From: Candidatus Gastranaerophilales bacterium
Lineage (GTDB): Bacteria; Cyanobacteriota; Vampirovibrionia; Gastranaerophilales; Gastranaerophilaceae
Assembly: GCA_944324945.1 (NCBI GenBank)
Contig: CALUYE010000002.1
Span: 351,534 to 415,533 of the forward strand
DNA length: 64,000 nt
Direction: 5' to 3'
The translations under genes were made by a program, and so were the position numbers. Positions 8,226 to 17,154 of this stretch are shown in pieces (position 1 is the first letter of the stretch; each line of letters opens with the position of its first letter). The notes beneath the pieces are model-generated. The model did not search any database. It had not been told where the DNA came from and saw only the letters and a program-made list of their open reading frames with translations.

Positions 8226-10142
8226 CTACATTTTTCTAAATTCATCTATAGCATAACAAAAAGCTTGCGTTAATTCAGGGGAATACTTTTTATTGGCATT
8301 TGATTTAATTTCTTCAATTGCTTCATCAACCGTATATGCTTTTCTGTAGGGTCTGTATGAAATCATTGCAAAGTAACTGTCTACAATTAAAATAATTTGA
8401 GAAGTTATCGGGATTTCTTCGCCTTTTTTGTTGCTCGGGTATCCGCTTCCGTCCCAATTTTCATGGTGATGCTCAATAATCGGTATAATGCTTGAGATTG
8501 TGCCGATTGGTTTTAAAATTTCCTGAGCGCCTAAAATCGGATGCTTTTGTATTTCCTGTTTTTCTTTATTATCAAGCGGTGCAGCTTTTTTAAGAATTTC
8601 TTTTGGCATCATGGTGTTGCCGATATCATATAAAAGCATGGCGATTTTTAATTTATCTATTTCCGCTTTTGCCAAATTCATTCTTTTAGCAATTAAAACG
8701 GCAAGAGTAACTTTGTTTTTGGTACTGCCGTCCTGATATAAAGGAAAATACGATTTTGAAATAGAATCAACTATGCTAAATAACATTTCTTGCGTTGAAG
8801 CACCTGATGAATCGTTTTGCTTGATTTGAAGTTTTTCAACAAGATCTTTTGCAATTGTTTTATTAAACGGAATCCTGTGTTTTGTTAGAATATCAACAAA
8901 CGCATCAATTGCAACATCCTGCCATGAGGTTATATTATCGGCATCTGCAAGAGATACCTGATTTCTTCCTTTTTGTTTTGAAGCATACATTGCTTTATCG
9001 CACATTTCAAAAAGTTCATCAATATTTGTCGTCTGCTCAATAAAACAAGCAACGCCCAGGGAAGCTGTTATTCCTTCATTTAAGCCTTCAATTTGCGCTT
9101 GTTCAATCGTGCTTCTTAAACGCTCGGCAGCAACAAGACCACCTTTAGCGTCAATCCCGGGTAAAATTATGAAAAATTCTTCTCCGCCATATCTTGAAGG
9201 TATATCAACACTTCTTGAAGTTTTTGTCATAATCTGAGCAATGGTTGCAATGGCTTTATCACCCATGGAATGGCCGTATGTGTCATTAATCCGTTTTAAA
9301 TGGTCTAAATCAAGACCGATTAAACAGAAAGGCTGTTTTGTTCTTAAGGACCTTGTAGCTTCGCGATGCAGCGCATCTTCAAAAAATCTTCTATTGAATA
9401 AATTAGTTAAATGGTCGGTTACAGCCTGTTTTTTAACCGTTTCAAAAAGATTTGCGATTGTTACTGCAAGCTCAATTTGTCTTGAAAACAAATTCAAAAA
9501 GCTTAATTCGTCATCTTTTAATTCTTTTCTCGGTGAAAATACCGATAAAAAGCCCGTAAATTGATTTTGCACCGTAATGGGGAATATTATTATTGTTTTT
9601 ACCGTTGTTTCACTCAAAAACTGTTGCAGTCGTTCTTCGTTATAATTAGCTATGTTTTCTCGAATAAAATCTTCAATATTAACATAATAGCTTATTTCTT
9701 TTTTTTCTATGGCGTTTTCAATTACACCATCGGGCTTTGGATATAATTTTAAATCAAAGATGCTGTCTGAAGAAAGATCGGTAAATTTTATAGCAAATTC
9801 ATTTTCTAAATATGTTTTAAGAGAATAATAATAGCCATGCTCGTTATATTCTTTTTGAGCAATAAAGCTGTATACGTAGCCAAATTCACCGTATAAACTT
9901 GAAACAATTGTTTCTAAAACGCTTGATAAGGGGCGCGAACTGTTCATCATATCCCAAACCTGCTCAAGCGTAAGTAAGGTCTGGTTTGCAAGGCGAAGCT
10001 CTTCGGTACGTTGGGCAATTTCACGCTCCAGTGCTAAATTACGCTGGTAAATTTCATAAACATCATTCTTGTCATTGCCTATCTGGCTTTCAACGTCTTT
10101 AAGCTTTTTAGCCGATTGTGATATCCAATCCAATATTCCCAT
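8226..10142 (-). CDS. GAF-GGDEF-HD-GYP-like signalling protein
   Basis: The 638-residue cytosolic protein has, in order, an N-terminal coiled coil (about 1-65), a GAF-like sensor region (70-235), a GGDEF diguanylate cyclase domain (240-405; RYGGEEF with an RSVD inhibitory I-site five residues before it), and an HD-GYP-like domain (450-620). The cyclase motif is intact, so c-di-GMP synthesis is plausible. In the HD domain the HD dyad reads YDIGN instead of HDIGK, while HHHENWDGSGYP and the following Asp are kept, so phosphodiesterase activity is uncertain. The pairing suggests c-di-GMP turnover sensed by a GAF ligand. Confidence 0.88.
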   Translation of the reverse strand: MGILDWISQSAKKLKDVESQIGNDKNDVYEIYQRNLALEREIAQRTEELRLANQTLLTLEQVWDMMNSSRPLSSVLETIVSSLYGEFGYVYSFIAQKEYNEHGYYYSLKTYLENEFAIKFTDLSSDSIFDLKLYPKPDGVIENAIEKKEISYYVNIEDFIRENIANYNEERLQQFLSETTVKTIIIFPITVQNQFTGFLSVFSPRKELKDDELSFLNLFSRQIELAVTIANLFETVKKQAVTDHLTNLFNRRFFEDALHREATRSLRTKQPFCLIGLDLDHLKRINDTYGHSMGDKAIATIAQIMTKTSRSVDIPSRYGGEEFFIILPGIDAKGGLVAAERLRSTIEQAQIEGLNEGITASLGVACFIEQTTNIDELFEMCDKAMYASKQKGRNQVSLADADNITSWQDVAIDAFVDILTKHRIPFNKTIAKDLVEKLQIKQNDSSGASTQEMLFSIVDSISKSYFPLYQDGSTKNKVTLAVLIAKRMNLAKAEIDKLKIAMLLYDIGNTMMPKEILKKAAPLDNKEKQEIQKHPILGAQEILKPIGTISSIIPIIEHHHENWDGSGYPSNKKGEEIPITSQIILIVDSYFAMISYRPYRKAYTVDEAIEEIKSNANKKYSPELTQAFCYAIDEFRKM

Positions 10143-10148
10143 AGAATA

Positions 10149-10178
10149 ATTATACCCTATACATAGAAATAATTACAA
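10149..10178 (-). promoter_or_regulatory. Leaderless promoter of GGDEF/HD-GYP gene
   Basis: Minus strand TTGTAA (10178-10173), 18 nt, TATAAT (10154-10149), then 6 nt to ATG 10142. No Shine-Dalgarno. Confidence 0.55.
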
Positions 10179-10192
10179 TATTTTAATAAATT

Positions 10193-10744
10193 TTAAGGGT
10201 TTGCATTGTAATTTTTCTGCATTATTTTTGCTTTTTCATTAGTAATCAGTTTAGAAATTAAATTTTCTTTTTGATTGTTATTCAAAAACTTGATTTTCTC
10301 AATATGTTCCACTATTTTTTGTTTTGTAACAGAATTAATTTCAATACCTTCAAGCTCTTCTCTTTTAAACCAGATTGGTTTATCTTCTTTATCATTCAAA
10401 GTTTTTGGGGTTGTTGCGCAGAAATTCTTATAGTTAAATATAACATCTTTAATTTCAATTCCTAAAGGCTTTGAATAAGAATTAATTTTAGCTAAGATTT
10501 TATTTTTATAAAGACTCAATTCCTGAATAATAACAGGGCTTTTAGCACTTACATAAAGCTTTTGAAGCTTTATTGCATAGGGTTTTGTAATGTTTGCAAA
10601 TTTAGCGCCTACGATATTATTCCAAAAAGAAAAAACCGTTGAATGTTTAACAATTGAACTCAACTTGTTTTTATTCATTATTTCAAAAAAAGCGTCTGAT
10701 TTAAGCAATTGAGATAGCGATTGAGTTTTGTTTTCTTTTTTCAT
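10193..10744 (-). CDS. DUF721/DciA-like protein
   Basis: The 183-residue protein matches the DUF721 pattern: a tryptophan-containing FWNNIVGAKFANITKP segment (about 45-60), then KLYVSAKSPVIIQELS. In bacteria lacking DnaC, DciA proteins of this family assist loading of the replicative helicase DnaB. Here the DUF721 region occupies residues 10-110; the Lys-rich C-terminal 70 residues are extra. Replication-related function is known for DciA and inferred here. A ribosome site (AAAAAGG) precedes the ATG. Confidence 0.65.
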   Translation of the reverse strand: MKKENKTQSLSQLLKSDAFFEIMNKNKLSSIVKHSTVFSFWNNIVGAKFANITKPYAIKLQKLYVSAKSPVIIQELSLYKNKILAKINSYSKPLGIEIKDVIFNYKNFCATTPKTLNDKEDKPIWFKREELEGIEINSVTKQKIVEHIEKIKFLNNNQKENLISKLITNEKAKIMQKNYNANP

Positions 10745-10781
10745 TATTGCCTTTTTGAATTTTAAACCTATATATATAATA

Positions 10782-10815
10782 TTAAAGCTGTCTTAAAATT
10801 TCAAGACAGCTTTAA
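10782..10815 (-). terminator. Terminator downstream of metK
   Basis: A 13-bp perfect stem (10782-10794 with 10803-10815, core AAGCTGTCTT) with an 8-nt loop lies 24 bp beyond the metK stop. The flanking sequence is A/T only. Confidence 0.7.
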
Positions 10816-10838
10816 GAATTATTTCTTTAATTAAATAA

Positions 10839-12104
10839 TTATTTTGCAAATACGGCACTTGCTTTTTGTGCTAATATATCAGCCATTTGCGTTTCTTCCC
10901 AGGGAATATAGAAATCTTCCCTGCCCACATGGCCGTAGGCTGCAAGTTTTTGATAGAATTTGCCGTTGTTTTTTAAAGGCAGATTTCTTAAATCAAATTG
11001 TTTAATAATTGCAGCGGGTCTTAAATCGAATGTTTCTGATACAATTTGTGCTAATTCTTCATCGGAAATTCTTCCTGTGTTAAATGTATCAACAAGGATT
11101 GAAACGGGTTTGCTTTTGCCGATTGCATAAGCAAGCTCTATTTCGCATTTTTGGGCTAAACCTGCTTTTACTATGTTTTTTGCAACCCATCTTGCTGCAT
11201 AAGCTGCCGAGCGGTCAACTTTTGTCGGGTCTTTGCCTGAAAAAGCACCGCCGCCGTGGCGCGCATAGCCGCCATAAGTATCAACGATTATTTTTCTTCC
11301 CGTTAAACCTGCGTCTCCTTGGGGGCCACCAATTACAAACCTTCCCGAAGGATTAATTAAATATTTCGTATCTGAATCAGGTTTTATGTCATATCCTTCA
11401 AAAACGGGTTTTATTACGTATTCAATCATATCTTTTTCAATAATTTTTTGAATTTGCGTATTATCGGATATTCCGTTAATTTCAGGATCATGTTGTGTTG
11501 AAATTACAATTGTATCAATTCTTTTCGGTTTATTATCGACATATTCAACAGTAACCTGGCTTTTACCGTCGGGTCTCAGATAGTTAACAACTTTCTCTTT
11601 TCTTATTTGAGCCAGCCTTTGAGCTAATTTATGAGCAAGTGAAATCGGCAACGGCATTAATTCTTTTGTTTCATTACATGCATAGCCGAACATAATCCCT
11701 TGATCTCCTGCACCTATATCAAGAGTTTCGTCTTTTGAAATTTCCGATGAATCGCTGCGTGATTCAAGCGCTTTATTTACTCCGCTTGCAATATCGCTTG
11801 ATTGTTCATCAATTGAAGTTAAAACAGCGCACGTTTTATAATCAAAGCCGCCGCCTTCTTCACCGTTATAGCCTATTTCTTTTATTGTATTTCTTACAAT
11901 CGAAGGAATATCAACATAACAATTTGAAGTAATTTCTCCGCAAACAAGAGCCATACCCGTTGTAACGGTGGTTTCTGCCGCAACTCTTGATTTCGGGTCT
12001 TTTGATAAAAATTCATCCAAAATAGCATCGGAAATCTGATCGCATACTTTATCAGGGTGTCCTTCCGTTACTGATTCGGATGTAAATAAAAAATTTTTAG
12101 ACAT
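10839..12104 (-). CDS. metK: S-adenosylmethionine synthase
   Basis: MetK makes S-adenosylmethionine from methionine and ATP in the cytosol. The 421-residue product carries the family signatures [24 protein letters not shown] (N-terminus, split here into [12 protein letters not shown] and VCDQISDAI), [12 protein letters not shown], and [22 protein letters not shown]. Length is slightly above the usual 385-400, mostly in the middle. An AAGGAG ribosome site lies 8 nt upstream of the ATG and may be held in a leader structure, described separately. Confidence 0.98.
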   Translation of the reverse strand: MSKNFLFTSESVTEGHPDKVCDQISDAILDEFLSKDPKSRVAAETTVTTGMALVCGEITSNCYVDIPSIVRNTIKEIGYNGEEGGGFDYKTCAVLTSIDEQSSDIASGVNKALESRSDSSEISKDETLDIGAGDQGIMFGYACNETKELMPLPISLAHKLAQRLAQIRKEKVVNYLRPDGKSQVTVEYVDNKPKRIDTIVISTQHDPEINGISDNTQIQKIIEKDMIEYVIKPVFEGYDIKPDSDTKYLINPSGRFVIGGPQGDAGLTGRKIIVDTYGGYARHGGGAFSGKDPTKVDRSAAYAARWVAKNIVKAGLAQKCEIELAYAIGKSKPVSILVDTFNTGRISDEELAQIVSETFDLRPAAIIKQFDLRNLPLKNNGKFYQKLAAYGHVGREDFYIPWEETQMADILAQKASAVFAK

Positions 12105-12175
12105 TTTGTCATCTCCTTAATTTGTATTTCCCACCGGTAAGGTTTTTAATTCCAACCCGGTATTATCACGATTAG
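12105..12175 (-). promoter_or_regulatory. Structured metK leader, candidate translational riboswitch
   Basis: Minus-strand TATAAT at 12186-12181 predicts a ~70-nt leader that contains the only GC-rich patch nearby. ACCGG (12161-12157) can pair with CCGGT (12137-12133). CCTTA (12142-12138), in the loop next to that stem, is complementary to TAAGG (12119-12115), which overlaps the Shine-Dalgarno AAGGAG. Together they give an H-type pseudoknot that would hide the ribosome site, as in SAM-II or preQ1-I classes. It does not look like the large SAM-I fold. Ligand and class are unproven. Confidence 0.45.
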
Positions 12176-12353
12176 TTAATATTATAGTACAAATAAAATT
12201 TTTATGTAGTAACAGTTTTTAAATACTTAAAATAATTCGTAATTAAAAAACAAAAATATACTTCTTACACAATACTTTAAAAAACTTAACAAAAAAACAA
12301 TTTATTTTATTTTAAAGTTTTTATTACAATATAAGTAAAAAAAGGAAAAAATT

Positions 12354-13499
12354 ATGACAACATCAATAAGCCCGCTTAATCAAGCTTTAATTGAAAAAAC
12401 AAAACAAAATAACAGTCAAAATGTGCAAAAACAAGCGCCAATTCAAACACCTATCCCAAAAACAGGGCAAGACACCTTTGAATTATCAACTAAATCAACC
12501 AAAGCAGAAAAAGCAGGTATTATTGATAAAATAAAAGCAAACAAAAAAACAATTTTAATTGCAGCAATAGGTTTATGTGCTGCAATAGGCGGCGTTGCAA
12601 TCTGTGCCAAGAAAGGTATATTACCAACTAACATAAGTGCAAAAGCCGATAAAGTTACAAAAAGAGGAAATGAAATTTTAGAACAAGGCGAAAAAATCGC
12701 CGTGCAAGGAAGCGAAATTGTTGAAGAAAGCAAAAGACAGCTTGATGAAGTTTTAGAACTTATTAAAAGAGGAAAAAAGAACAATTTCCAAGATATCACA
12801 GATAATTCAGGAAAAGTTATAAGAATAAGAAGATTTGTGGATTTAGATGGCACGGAAAAAGCCATGGAGGAACTTGAAGGCGATAAAGTTGTAAGAAGAA
12901 CAGTATTTAATAATTTTGAAAATATTGAAAAATCTAACATTTCTTCTATTGAAAAAGGCTATGAAAAATTAGCGGATGGAAGCGAGAAATGTAGCGAAGT
13001 CTTTAATTTTAAAGATGGCAAATTATCCCAATATTTAAAAGGCGGCGAAGCATCAAAAGACGGAAGTGGGAAATATGCCGAAACGTTTAATTTTAAAGAT
13101 GGCAAAATATCTGAATATTTAAAAGGCAGCAAAGTGTCAAAAGATGGAAGTGGGAAATATGCCGAAGGCTTTAATTTTGAAGATGGCAAAATATCTGGAT
13201 ATTTAAAAGGCGGCAAAGTGTCAAAAGATGGAAGTGAGAAATTTGCCGAAGGCTTTAATTTTAAAGATGGCAAAATATCTAGATATTTAAAAGGCCGAAA
13301 AATATCAGAAGATGGAAGCGAAAAAATTACTGAATCCTTTAAATTTAAAGACGGTAAAGCTTGTTCATACCAAAGAGGCTATGAAGCATCAAAAGATGGA
13401 GATGTAAAAATTGCCAAAGAATTTGAATTAAAAGATGATAAATGGAAAAAAATCGATAAATCGGTAAATAATAACGAAAGTCCAAGTGATAAAAAATAA
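12354..13499 (+). CDS. Hypothetical protein with six tandem 28-residue repeats
   Basis: I do not recognise a characterised homologue. The 381-residue product has a polar Gln/Pro/Thr-rich N-terminus (1-55), a basic segment and single hydrophobic helix (about 62-88, KTILIAAIGLCAAIGGVAI), a helical linker, and six tandem repeats of exactly 28 residues from residue 201 to about 368. A typical unit is KGGKVSKDGSEKFAEGFNF followed by KDGKISRYL. The pattern recalls MORN_2/YwqK-like beta-hairpin repeats. The last unit is degenerate. It is probably membrane-anchored with the repeats as a display or binding surface. GGAAAAAATT precedes the ATG. Confidence 0.7.
   Translation: MTTSISPLNQALIEKTKQNNSQNVQKQAPIQTPIPKTGQDTFELSTKSTKAEKAGIIDKIKANKKTILIAAIGLCAAIGGVAICAKKGILPTNISAKADKVTKRGNEILEQGEKIAVQGSEIVEESKRQLDEVLELIKRGKKNNFQDITDNSGKVIRIRRFVDLDGTEKAMEELEGDKVVRRTVFNNFENIEKSNISSIEKGYEKLADGSEKCSEVFNFKDGKLSQYLKGGEASKDGSGKYAETFNFKDGKISEYLKGSKVSKDGSGKYAEGFNFEDGKISGYLKGGKVSKDGSEKFAEGFNFKDGKISRYLKGRKISEDGSEKITESFKFKDGKACSYQRGYEASKDGDVKIAKEFELKDDKWKKIDKSVNNNESPSDKK
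12954..13457 (+). repeat. Six 84-bp tandem repeats within gene 12354-13499
   Basis: Unit boundaries fall at 12954, 13038, 13122, 13206, 13290 and 13374, exactly 84 bp apart and in frame. Units 2-4 are nearly identical at the DNA level (for example GATGGCAAAATATCT recurs), indicating recent expansion; units 1, 5 and 6 are more diverged. Confidence 0.85.
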
Positions 13500-13516
13500 G
13501 AATTAAATAAATTTTA

Positions 13517-13552
13517 TTTAAAACCTCTTTTTGTTTTAAAGGAGGTTTTAAA
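13517..13552 (+). terminator. Terminator after the 28-residue-repeat gene
   Basis: The stem TTTAAAACCTC pairs with GAGGTTTTAAA, with one bulged base in the inner extension, followed by TTTTTAAT. It lies 17 bp after the stop at 13499. Confidence 0.7.
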
Positions 13553-13629
13553 TTTTTAATAAAAATTTTCAAAAAAACATGTTTATTCTATAATATAAAC
13601 ACGAAATACTTTAAAATAAGAGGAAGAAT

Positions 13630-15405
13630 ATGGAATTAACATACAAAAAACAAAGCTGCTGCGATTTAAATGAAACCTGTATCGGAAAAGAGGCGTTGCT
13701 TGCGGGCTGGGCTTCTACGATTCGTGATTTAGGCGGCATAATATTTGTTGAATTAAGAGATAAAACAGGGCTTTTTCAGCTTGTTGCCGATCCTCAAATT
13801 AACCCTGAAGTTCATAAAATTTTATCTAAAATTAAACCCGAGTATGTTATTCAAGTTAAAGGAAAAGTTTCAAAAAGACCTGATGATACAATTAATGAAA
13901 AATTAAAAACAGGAACAATCGAAATTTATCCCGATGAAGTAAATATTTTATCAAACGCTCAAACTCTTCCTTTTGTTTTGGATGATGATAACGTATCGGA
14001 AGATGTTCGTCTTAAATACCGTTATTTGGACTTAAGACGCGAAAAAATGGTTAATAATTTTAAACTTCGCCATAAAATCGTAACCGCTATAAGAAATTAT
14101 CTGAACAGTCTTGATTTTATGGAAGTTGAAACACCGATTTTGATTAAAGCAACGCCTGAAGGCGCAAGAGATTATCTTGTTCCTTCAAGAATCCATGACG
14201 GAAAATTTTATGCCCTTCCTCAATCGCCTCAAATTTTTAAACAACTTTTAATGGTTGCAGGTTTTGAAAAATATTATCAAATTGCAAAATGTTTTAGAGA
14301 CGAAGACCTAAGAGCCGACAGACAGCCTGAATTTACACAGGTTGATATGGAGATGTCTTTTGTTAATCAGGATGATGTTATTAAAATGACCGAAGGGTTA
14401 ATTGAAAAAGCTTTTGAAGCGGCAGGAGTTGAAGTTAAAGCGCCATTCAGAAGAATAACATACAAAGAAGCCATGGACAGATTCGGCTCCGATAAACCCG
14501 ATACACGCTTTGGTTTGGAATTGTTTAATGTTACGGATATTATGGAGCAATCAACCTTTGAAGCTTTTAAATCCGTAATAAAACAAGGCGGCACCGTAAG
14601 AGCAATCAAAATCCCGGGTATTGCGGGATATTCAAGAAAAGAAATGGATGATGTAAGAAATCTTGCAATTTCGTATGGCGCCAAAGGGCTTGCATGGATT
14701 ACTTATATGGAAGACGGCAGTGTTAAATCGCCTGTTTTAAAATTCTTAAACGAAGAACAGATTAAAGAAATTCAAACAAGAGCACAGGCTCAAAACGGCG
14801 ATATTGTTTTCTTTGTTGCGGATTATCCTCAAATTGTATTTGATGTTTTAGGAAGATTCAGATTGTATTTTGGCGAAAAATTAAATATGATTGATAAATC
14901 AAAACATGATTTATTGTGGGTTGTAGATTTTCCTTTGTTTGAATACAGTTTTGAAGATAATTCTTATAAATCCATGCATCACCCCTTCACTATGCCTGCT
15001 AAAGAAGATTTAGACAAGCTTGAAAACGATAAAGGAAACGTTAAATCAATCGCTTATGATATTATCTATAACGGAAATGAGCTTGGCGGCGGGTCTATAA
15101 GAATCCATGACGCGGAAATTCAAGAAAAAGTATTTAAGGCTCTCGGGTTAACTCCTGAAGATATTAAAGAAAAATTTGAATTTATGATTGATGCTTTTAA
15201 ATACGGAACTCCTCCCCACGGCGGCCTTGCAATCGGTTTAGACAGACTTGTGGCACTTCTTTTAAGAGCAAATTCAATAAGAGAAGTTATAGCATTTCCA
15301 AAAAATTCCCAAGCAAAAGACCTTATGACAAATGCACCGTCATTAGCTTCGGAAGAACAATTAAGAGAGCTTCATCTAAAACTAAGAAATGCTCCAAAAG
15401 CATAA
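13630..15405 (+). CDS. aspS: Aspartate--tRNA ligase, bacterial type
   Basis: AspRS charges tRNA-Asp with aspartate. The 591-residue protein has the N-terminal OB-fold anticodon domain (1-110), class II motif 1/2 region (RYLDLRREKM; FRDEDLRADRQPEFTQVDMEM), the bacterial GAD insertion (about 290-410) and class II motif 3 (GLAIGLDRLVALLL). Length is typical. AGAGGAAG precedes the ATG. Because gatA lies in the same window, the enzyme could be non-discriminating and feed tRNA-dependent Asn formation; the sequence alone does not settle this. Confidence 0.97.
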   Translation: MELTYKKQSCCDLNETCIGKEALLAGWASTIRDLGGIIFVELRDKTGLFQLVADPQINPEVHKILSKIKPEYVIQVKGKVSKRPDDTINEKLKTGTIEIYPDEVNILSNAQTLPFVLDDDNVSEDVRLKYRYLDLRREKMVNNFKLRHKIVTAIRNYLNSLDFMEVETPILIKATPEGARDYLVPSRIHDGKFYALPQSPQIFKQLLMVAGFEKYYQIAKCFRDEDLRADRQPEFTQVDMEMSFVNQDDVIKMTEGLIEKAFEAAGVEVKAPFRRITYKEAMDRFGSDKPDTRFGLELFNVTDIMEQSTFEAFKSVIKQGGTVRAIKIPGIAGYSRKEMDDVRNLAISYGAKGLAWITYMEDGSVKSPVLKFLNEEQIKEIQTRAQAQNGDIVFFVADYPQIVFDVLGRFRLYFGEKLNMIDKSKHDLLWVVDFPLFEYSFEDNSYKSMHHPFTMPAKEDLDKLENDKGNVKSIAYDIIYNGNELGGGSIRIHDAEIQEKVFKALGLTPEDIKEKFEFMIDAFKYGTPPHGGLAIGLDRLVALLLRANSIREVIAFPKNSQAKDLMTNAPSLASEEQLRELHLKLRNAPKA

Positions 15406-15420
15406 AAAATTAAACATTAT

Positions 15421-15453
15421 AAAAACCCCTGCGCAAAACCCGCAGGGGTTTTT
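15421..15453 (+). terminator. aspS terminator
   Basis: A perfect 13-bp stem AAAAACCCCTGCG / CGCAGGGGTTTTT (15421-15433 with 15441-15453), 7-nt loop, T-run. Classical intrinsic terminator 15 bp after the aspS stop. Confidence 0.9.
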
Positions 15454-15497
15454 ATAATTTAAAGTAAAGTTTTGTAAAATCTGATTATAAAAATATC

Positions 15498-15642
<145 letters not shown>

Positions 15643-15689
15643 CTTTACTTAATTATAGTATAAATAAAATTAAACAAGAAAGGAACAAA

Positions 15690-16223
15690 ATGAGTATCAA
15701 ATTAACACAAATGGGTGTAGAACAGTTTGCCAAAGGTTTTAAAAAAGCAGTAAAAGACAGTCCCGAGTTAATGCAAAAAATTACAAAAAGCAACCCTGAA
15801 CTTTTAAAATCAAACGGCAAAATATCAACAAAAGCCGTACAAAAAGCATTACTAAGCGAAGCAGACGCTTTCACCCCTTCAGGAAAATTAACCAAGGAAG
15901 CAAAAAAAGATATACAAGAATTTATACGTGAAGCCAAACTTTCAAACAAAGTATCACCCAAAAAATTTTTTAAAGCAATAATTAAAGCAGAGCAAAACGC
16001 CGTAAAATCCGCTTCTGCATCTGAAGAAATAATAAAATCCGCATCGAAATTTGATAATTTATCTGATTTAAAAATTGATACTTTTGCAAAATCCGCTTCG
16101 GCGCCTGAAGAAATAATAAAATCCACATCAAAGGCTGATAATTTATCCGATTTAAAAGCTAATTTTGAAAGATATGTATCAAGTCTTGGCGGTCTATCCG
16201 AGAAAATAAAATCTAATAAATAA
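15690..16223 (+). CDS. Hypothetical Lys/Ser-rich protein with 28-residue duplication
   Basis: No family is recognised. The 177-residue product is helical and basic with no signal peptide. Near the C-terminus a 28-residue unit (KSASASEEIIKSASKFDNL, then SDLKI) occurs twice, at 16005 and 16089, exactly 84 bp apart. AGAAAGGAACAAAATG gives a convincing ribosome site. It lies alone between two terminators, just after the A-rich tract. Amino-acid style resembles the other small lineage-type proteins in this window. Confidence 0.65.
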   Translation: MSIKLTQMGVEQFAKGFKKAVKDSPELMQKITKSNPELLKSNGKISTKAVQKALLSEADAFTPSGKLTKEAKKDIQEFIREAKLSNKVSPKKFFKAIIKAEQNAVKSASASEEIIKSASKFDNLSDLKIDTFAKSASAPEEIIKSTSKADNLSDLKANFERYVSSLGGLSEKIKSNK

Positions 16224-16254
16224 AAAGCTTGGATAAGTCCTTAAATAAAATAAT

Positions 16255-16284
16255 AAAAAATGCCCTGAATTCAGGGCATTTTTT
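16255..16284. terminator. Bidirectional terminator, hypothetical gene / rpsI
   Basis: A perfect palindrome with the arm AAAAAATGCCCTGAA and its complement (16255-16269 with 16270-16284) sits between convergent genes ending at 16223 and 16304. It can terminate both, including the long minus-strand ribosomal operon. Confidence 0.9.
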
Positions 16285-16303
16285 ATTATAAATAATTTGA
16301 TTT

Positions 16304-16714
16304 CTATCTTTTTGAGAATTGGAATCTTTTTCTTGCTCTTTTTCTGCCGTATTTTTTACGTTCTTTAATACGTGCATCTCTTGTTAGTAATCCTTCTTGT
16401 TTAAGAGTTGCTTTATATTCTTCATTCATTTCAAGCAATGCTCTTGAAATTGCCAATTGAATAGCGTCAGCCTGTGCACTAACGCCGCCTCCGATAGCTT
16501 TAACTCTGATATCAAGTTTATCTTGATTATCTGTTAATACTAAGGGTCTATAAATTGTCATTTCTAAAGAAGGTCTGTTGCCAAAGTATCCTTTTAAGGT
16601 TTTTCCGTTAATAAACACTCTACCTTTGCCTGATACAACTTTTGCAACAGCGATTGAGCATTTTCTTCTTCCTGTTTTTATAATTTCATTTTTGTCTGTA
16701 TTTTTGGCAGCCAT
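16304..16714 (-). CDS. rpsI: 30S ribosomal protein S9
   Basis: S9 is a small-subunit head protein whose C-terminal tail reaches the P-site tRNA. The 136-residue product has GRRKCSIAVAKVVSGKGRVFING at the start of the fold (shown here only by its first and last parts, GRRKCSIA and VFING), GGGVSAQADAI, and the basic tail ending RKRFQFSKR, with the usual final Lys-Arg. It is the last gene of the minus-strand ribosomal operon and overlaps rplM by one base. Confidence 0.97.
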   Translation of the reverse strand: MAAKNTDKNEIIKTGRRKCSIAVAKVVSGKGRVFINGKTLKGYFGNRPSLEMTIYRPLVLTDNQDKLDIRVKAIGGGVSAQADAIQLAISRALLEMNEEYKATLKQEGLLTRDARIKERKKYGRKRARKRFQFSKR

Positions 16715-17154
16715 TATTTATCTCCTTTTAATTCGTATACTTCAGGTTTTTGTGCTTCATGAGGATGATTAGCGCCTGCGTACACTTTTAATTTTTGGAA
16801 TTGAGCATCTCCAAGCGTGTTATGAGGAAGCATACCTTTAACCGCTTTTTCGATAGCTCTTGTCGGGTCTTTTTCCATTAGGGCTTTAAAGCTGATTTCT
16901 TTAAAACCGCCCGGGTAACCCGAGTGTGATCTGTATAGTTTGTCTGTTTCTTTTTTACCTGAAACAACAATTTTATCAGCATTTATAACAATTACAAAAT
17001 CACCTGTATCAACATTGGGTGTATATTGAGGTTTGTTTTTTCCTCTTAGTATGTTAGCTGCTTCAACGGCTAAACGTCCAAGGGTTGCACCGTTTGCATC
17101 TATTACATACCATTTGCGTGCCACTTGCAGTGGTTTTGCACTAAATGTTTTCAT
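16714..17154 (-). CDS. rplM: 50S ribosomal protein L13
   Basis: L13 is an early-assembly large-subunit protein. The 146-residue product shows [16 protein letters not shown] near the N-terminus, [16 protein letters not shown], and the C-terminal [19 protein letters not shown]. It overlaps truA by 14 bp upstream and rpsI by one base downstream, so translation of the three is likely coupled. truA-rplM-rpsI is a common order in cyanobacteria and Firmicutes. Confidence 0.97.
   Translation of the reverse strand: MKTFSAKPLQVARKWYVIDANGATLGRLAVEAANILRGKNKPQYTPNVDTGDFVIVINADKIVVSGKKETDKLYRSHSGYPGGFKEISFKALMEKDPTRAIEKAVKGMLPHNTLGDAQFQKLKVYAGANHPHEAQKPEVYELKGDK

Noticed and set aside
12105..12353. Classic SAM-I riboswitch before metK
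   Set aside because: The leader is only about 70 nt and lacks the four-helix junction and kink-turn of SAM-I; only a small pseudoknot is possible.
12443..13273. Long minus-strand open frames opposite the repeat gene
   Set aside because: They are shadow frames of a Lys/Asp/Glu-rich, low-GC repeat gene and have no ribosome site or plausible protein composition.
12954..13457. CRISPR-like array from the regular 84-bp spacing
   Set aside because: The repeats are contiguous, in frame and coding, without spacers.
15653..16126. Minus-strand 157-residue open frame opposite the gene at 15690
   Set aside because: It mirrors the repeats of the plus-strand gene, which has a good ribosome site; the minus frame has none.
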